Source: Sphingomonas sanguinis (GTDB lineage: Bacteria > Pseudomonadota > Alphaproteobacteria > Sphingomonadales > Sphingomonadaceae). Taken from it: a stretch of DNA of 64,000 bases. Shown here in pieces: positions 63,375 to 64,000 of this stretch. A program made the translations under genes and the position numbers. The stretch covers positions 62,001-126,000 of the forward strand of contig NZ_LDTE01000010.1 of the NCBI RefSeq assembly GCF_001476905.1, in the 5' to 3' direction. A model generated the notes under the pieces. The model was not told the DNA's origin. It saw only the letters and a program-made list of their open reading frames with translations, and made no database searches. Position 1 is the stretch's first letter. Each line of letters starts with the position of its first letter.

Positions 63375-64000
63375 TCAATGATCCTTCCTATCTGCGGTCA
63401 TCTGGTCCGCGATCCGCCCCAGGCTTTCTTCACGGCCCAATACAGCGAGCACGTCGAAGATCCCCGGAGACGTCTTGCGTCCGGTCAAGGCAGCACGGAG
63501 TGGCTGGGCGACCTGTCCGAGCTTCACGCCCTCGGCTTCGGCCACCTTGCGTACCGCGTCTTCCAAAAGCTCCGTATCCCAGTTGTGCACCGCGTCAAGC
63601 GCGGTGTGAACGGAAAAGAGAATGTCCCGTGCCTTTTCATCGAGCAGGCCGGTGGCGGCGTCGTCCAGGCTCAACGGACGGGTCGCGAAAAGGAACCGCG
63701 CGCCGTCGGCCAATTCGTTCAAGTTCGCCGCGCGGGGCTTCAGCGACGGCATGGCGGCGGTCAGCAGCGCGACGTCCTCGACACCCATCCGCTTGGCGGT
63801 CAGCTCGGCCAGACGGGCGTCATCGGCTTCGCGAATATAATGGCCGTTGAGGTTTTCCAGCTTCTTCAGGTCGAAGCGCGACGGGGCCTTGCCGACGGCG
63901 GCGAGGTCGAACCACTTCACCGCATCCTCGCGGGCAATGATCTCGGCATCGCCATGACCCCAGCCCAGGCGGAGCAGGTAATTGTCGAGTGCTTCGGGCA
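63375..64000 (-). CDS. gltX: glutamyl-tRNA synthetase, C-terminal part (5' end outside window)
   Basis: The frame runs open to the window edge. At the edge it reads [20 protein letters not shown], typical of class I GluRS just before or around the KMSKS-like region, followed by [20 protein letters not shown] and the anticodon-binding helical domain. It ends [20 protein letters not shown]. The ATP-binding HIGH motif lies outside. It charges tRNA-Glu in the cytoplasm. gltA begins right after its stop. Confidence 0.93.
   Translation of the reverse strand, partial: PEALDNYLLRLGWGHGDAEIIAREDAVKWFDLAAVGKAPSRFDLKKLENLNGHYIREADDARLAELTAKRMGVEDVALLTAAMPSLKPRAANLNELADGARFLFATRPLSLDDAATGLLDEKARDILFSVHTALDAVHNWDTELLEDAVRKVAEAEGVKLGQVAQPLRAALTGRKTSPGIFDVLAVLGREESLGRIADQMTADRKDH

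Overview
This is a GC-rich, gene-dense stretch of chromosome from an alphaproteobacterium, most likely a Sphingomonas or close relative. The reasons are the maltose locus built on a TonB-dependent receptor, the nuo-birA-coaX-rnj-DUF1467 gene order, the small alphaproteobacterial families (DUF2842, DUF1467, DUF2336), and many GTG/TTG starts in genes that overlap by 1 or 4 bases. I saw no prophage, insertion sequence, CRISPR array or rRNA. Most of the window is core genome with a few accessory insertions.

Layout. 1-3.8 kb: 3' end of a GlcNAc-type PTS EIICB gene with a second, cysteine-less EIIB domain, an IclR regulator, a DUF475/TerC-like membrane protein and a Crp/Fnr regulator. 3.8-6.0 kb: a secreted M3 oligopeptidase, followed by a block of hairpins resembling an intergenic repeat. 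6.1-18.7 kb: a complete maltose/maltodextrin locus. A LacI-type repressor and an MFS sugar importer face a divergent operon of TonB receptor, tryptophan-halogenase-like flavoprotein, periplasmic alpha-amylase, GH13 alpha-glucosidase and GH97 glucosidase. 18.7-22.7 kb: an OmpR/EnvZ-type two-component pair, a secreted EF-hand protein and a tandem double-TetR regulator. 22.9-25.4 kb: TesB thioesterase, a 58-aa ORF and an AI-2E/PerM family protein. 25.4-27.2 kb: two identical tRNA-Asp genes, DUF2842, 5-formyl-THF cyclo-ligase, a probable 6S RNA, zapA and a coiled-coil partner. 27.4-32.5 kb: lower glycolysis (gap, MOSC protein, pgk, class I aldolase) interrupted by a CopG/MazF-type toxin-antitoxin pair, then thiE. 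32.6-35.8 kb: L,D-transpeptidase, M23 peptidase, efp and suhB. 36.0-50.6 kb: the whole 14-gene nuoA-N operon for complex I. 50.6-54.2 kb: birA, coaX, rnj and a DUF1467 gene. 54.2-55.3 kb: a WYL regulator and a frameshifted glyoxalase gene. 55.3-61.7 kb: a giant membrane-anchored coiled-coil protein divergent from an Hpt-like protein, a nucleotidyltransferase-like/membrane fusion, a DUF2336 protein and a histidine-kinase-like protein. 61.8-64.0 kb: gltX (partial), gltA and a small membrane protein on the minus strand.

How the genes work together. The maltose locus covers outer-membrane capture, hydrolysis, inner-membrane import and repression. The gap-pgk-fba block and gltA carry the resulting carbon through glycolysis into the TCA cycle, and nuoA-N oxidises the NADH.

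The best candidate for something undescribed is the 55.3-61.7 kb cluster. Its Hpt-like protein has Leu where the phosphorylated His belongs, and its kinase-like protein has Lys in place of the H-box His but keeps the ATP-binding boxes. Both sit next to a large coiled-coil protein and a fusion that looks like a degenerate nucleotidyltransferase plus CDP-alcohol phosphotransferase. This could be a phosphorylation-independent scaffold or signalling module. That reading is inference from motif inspection only.
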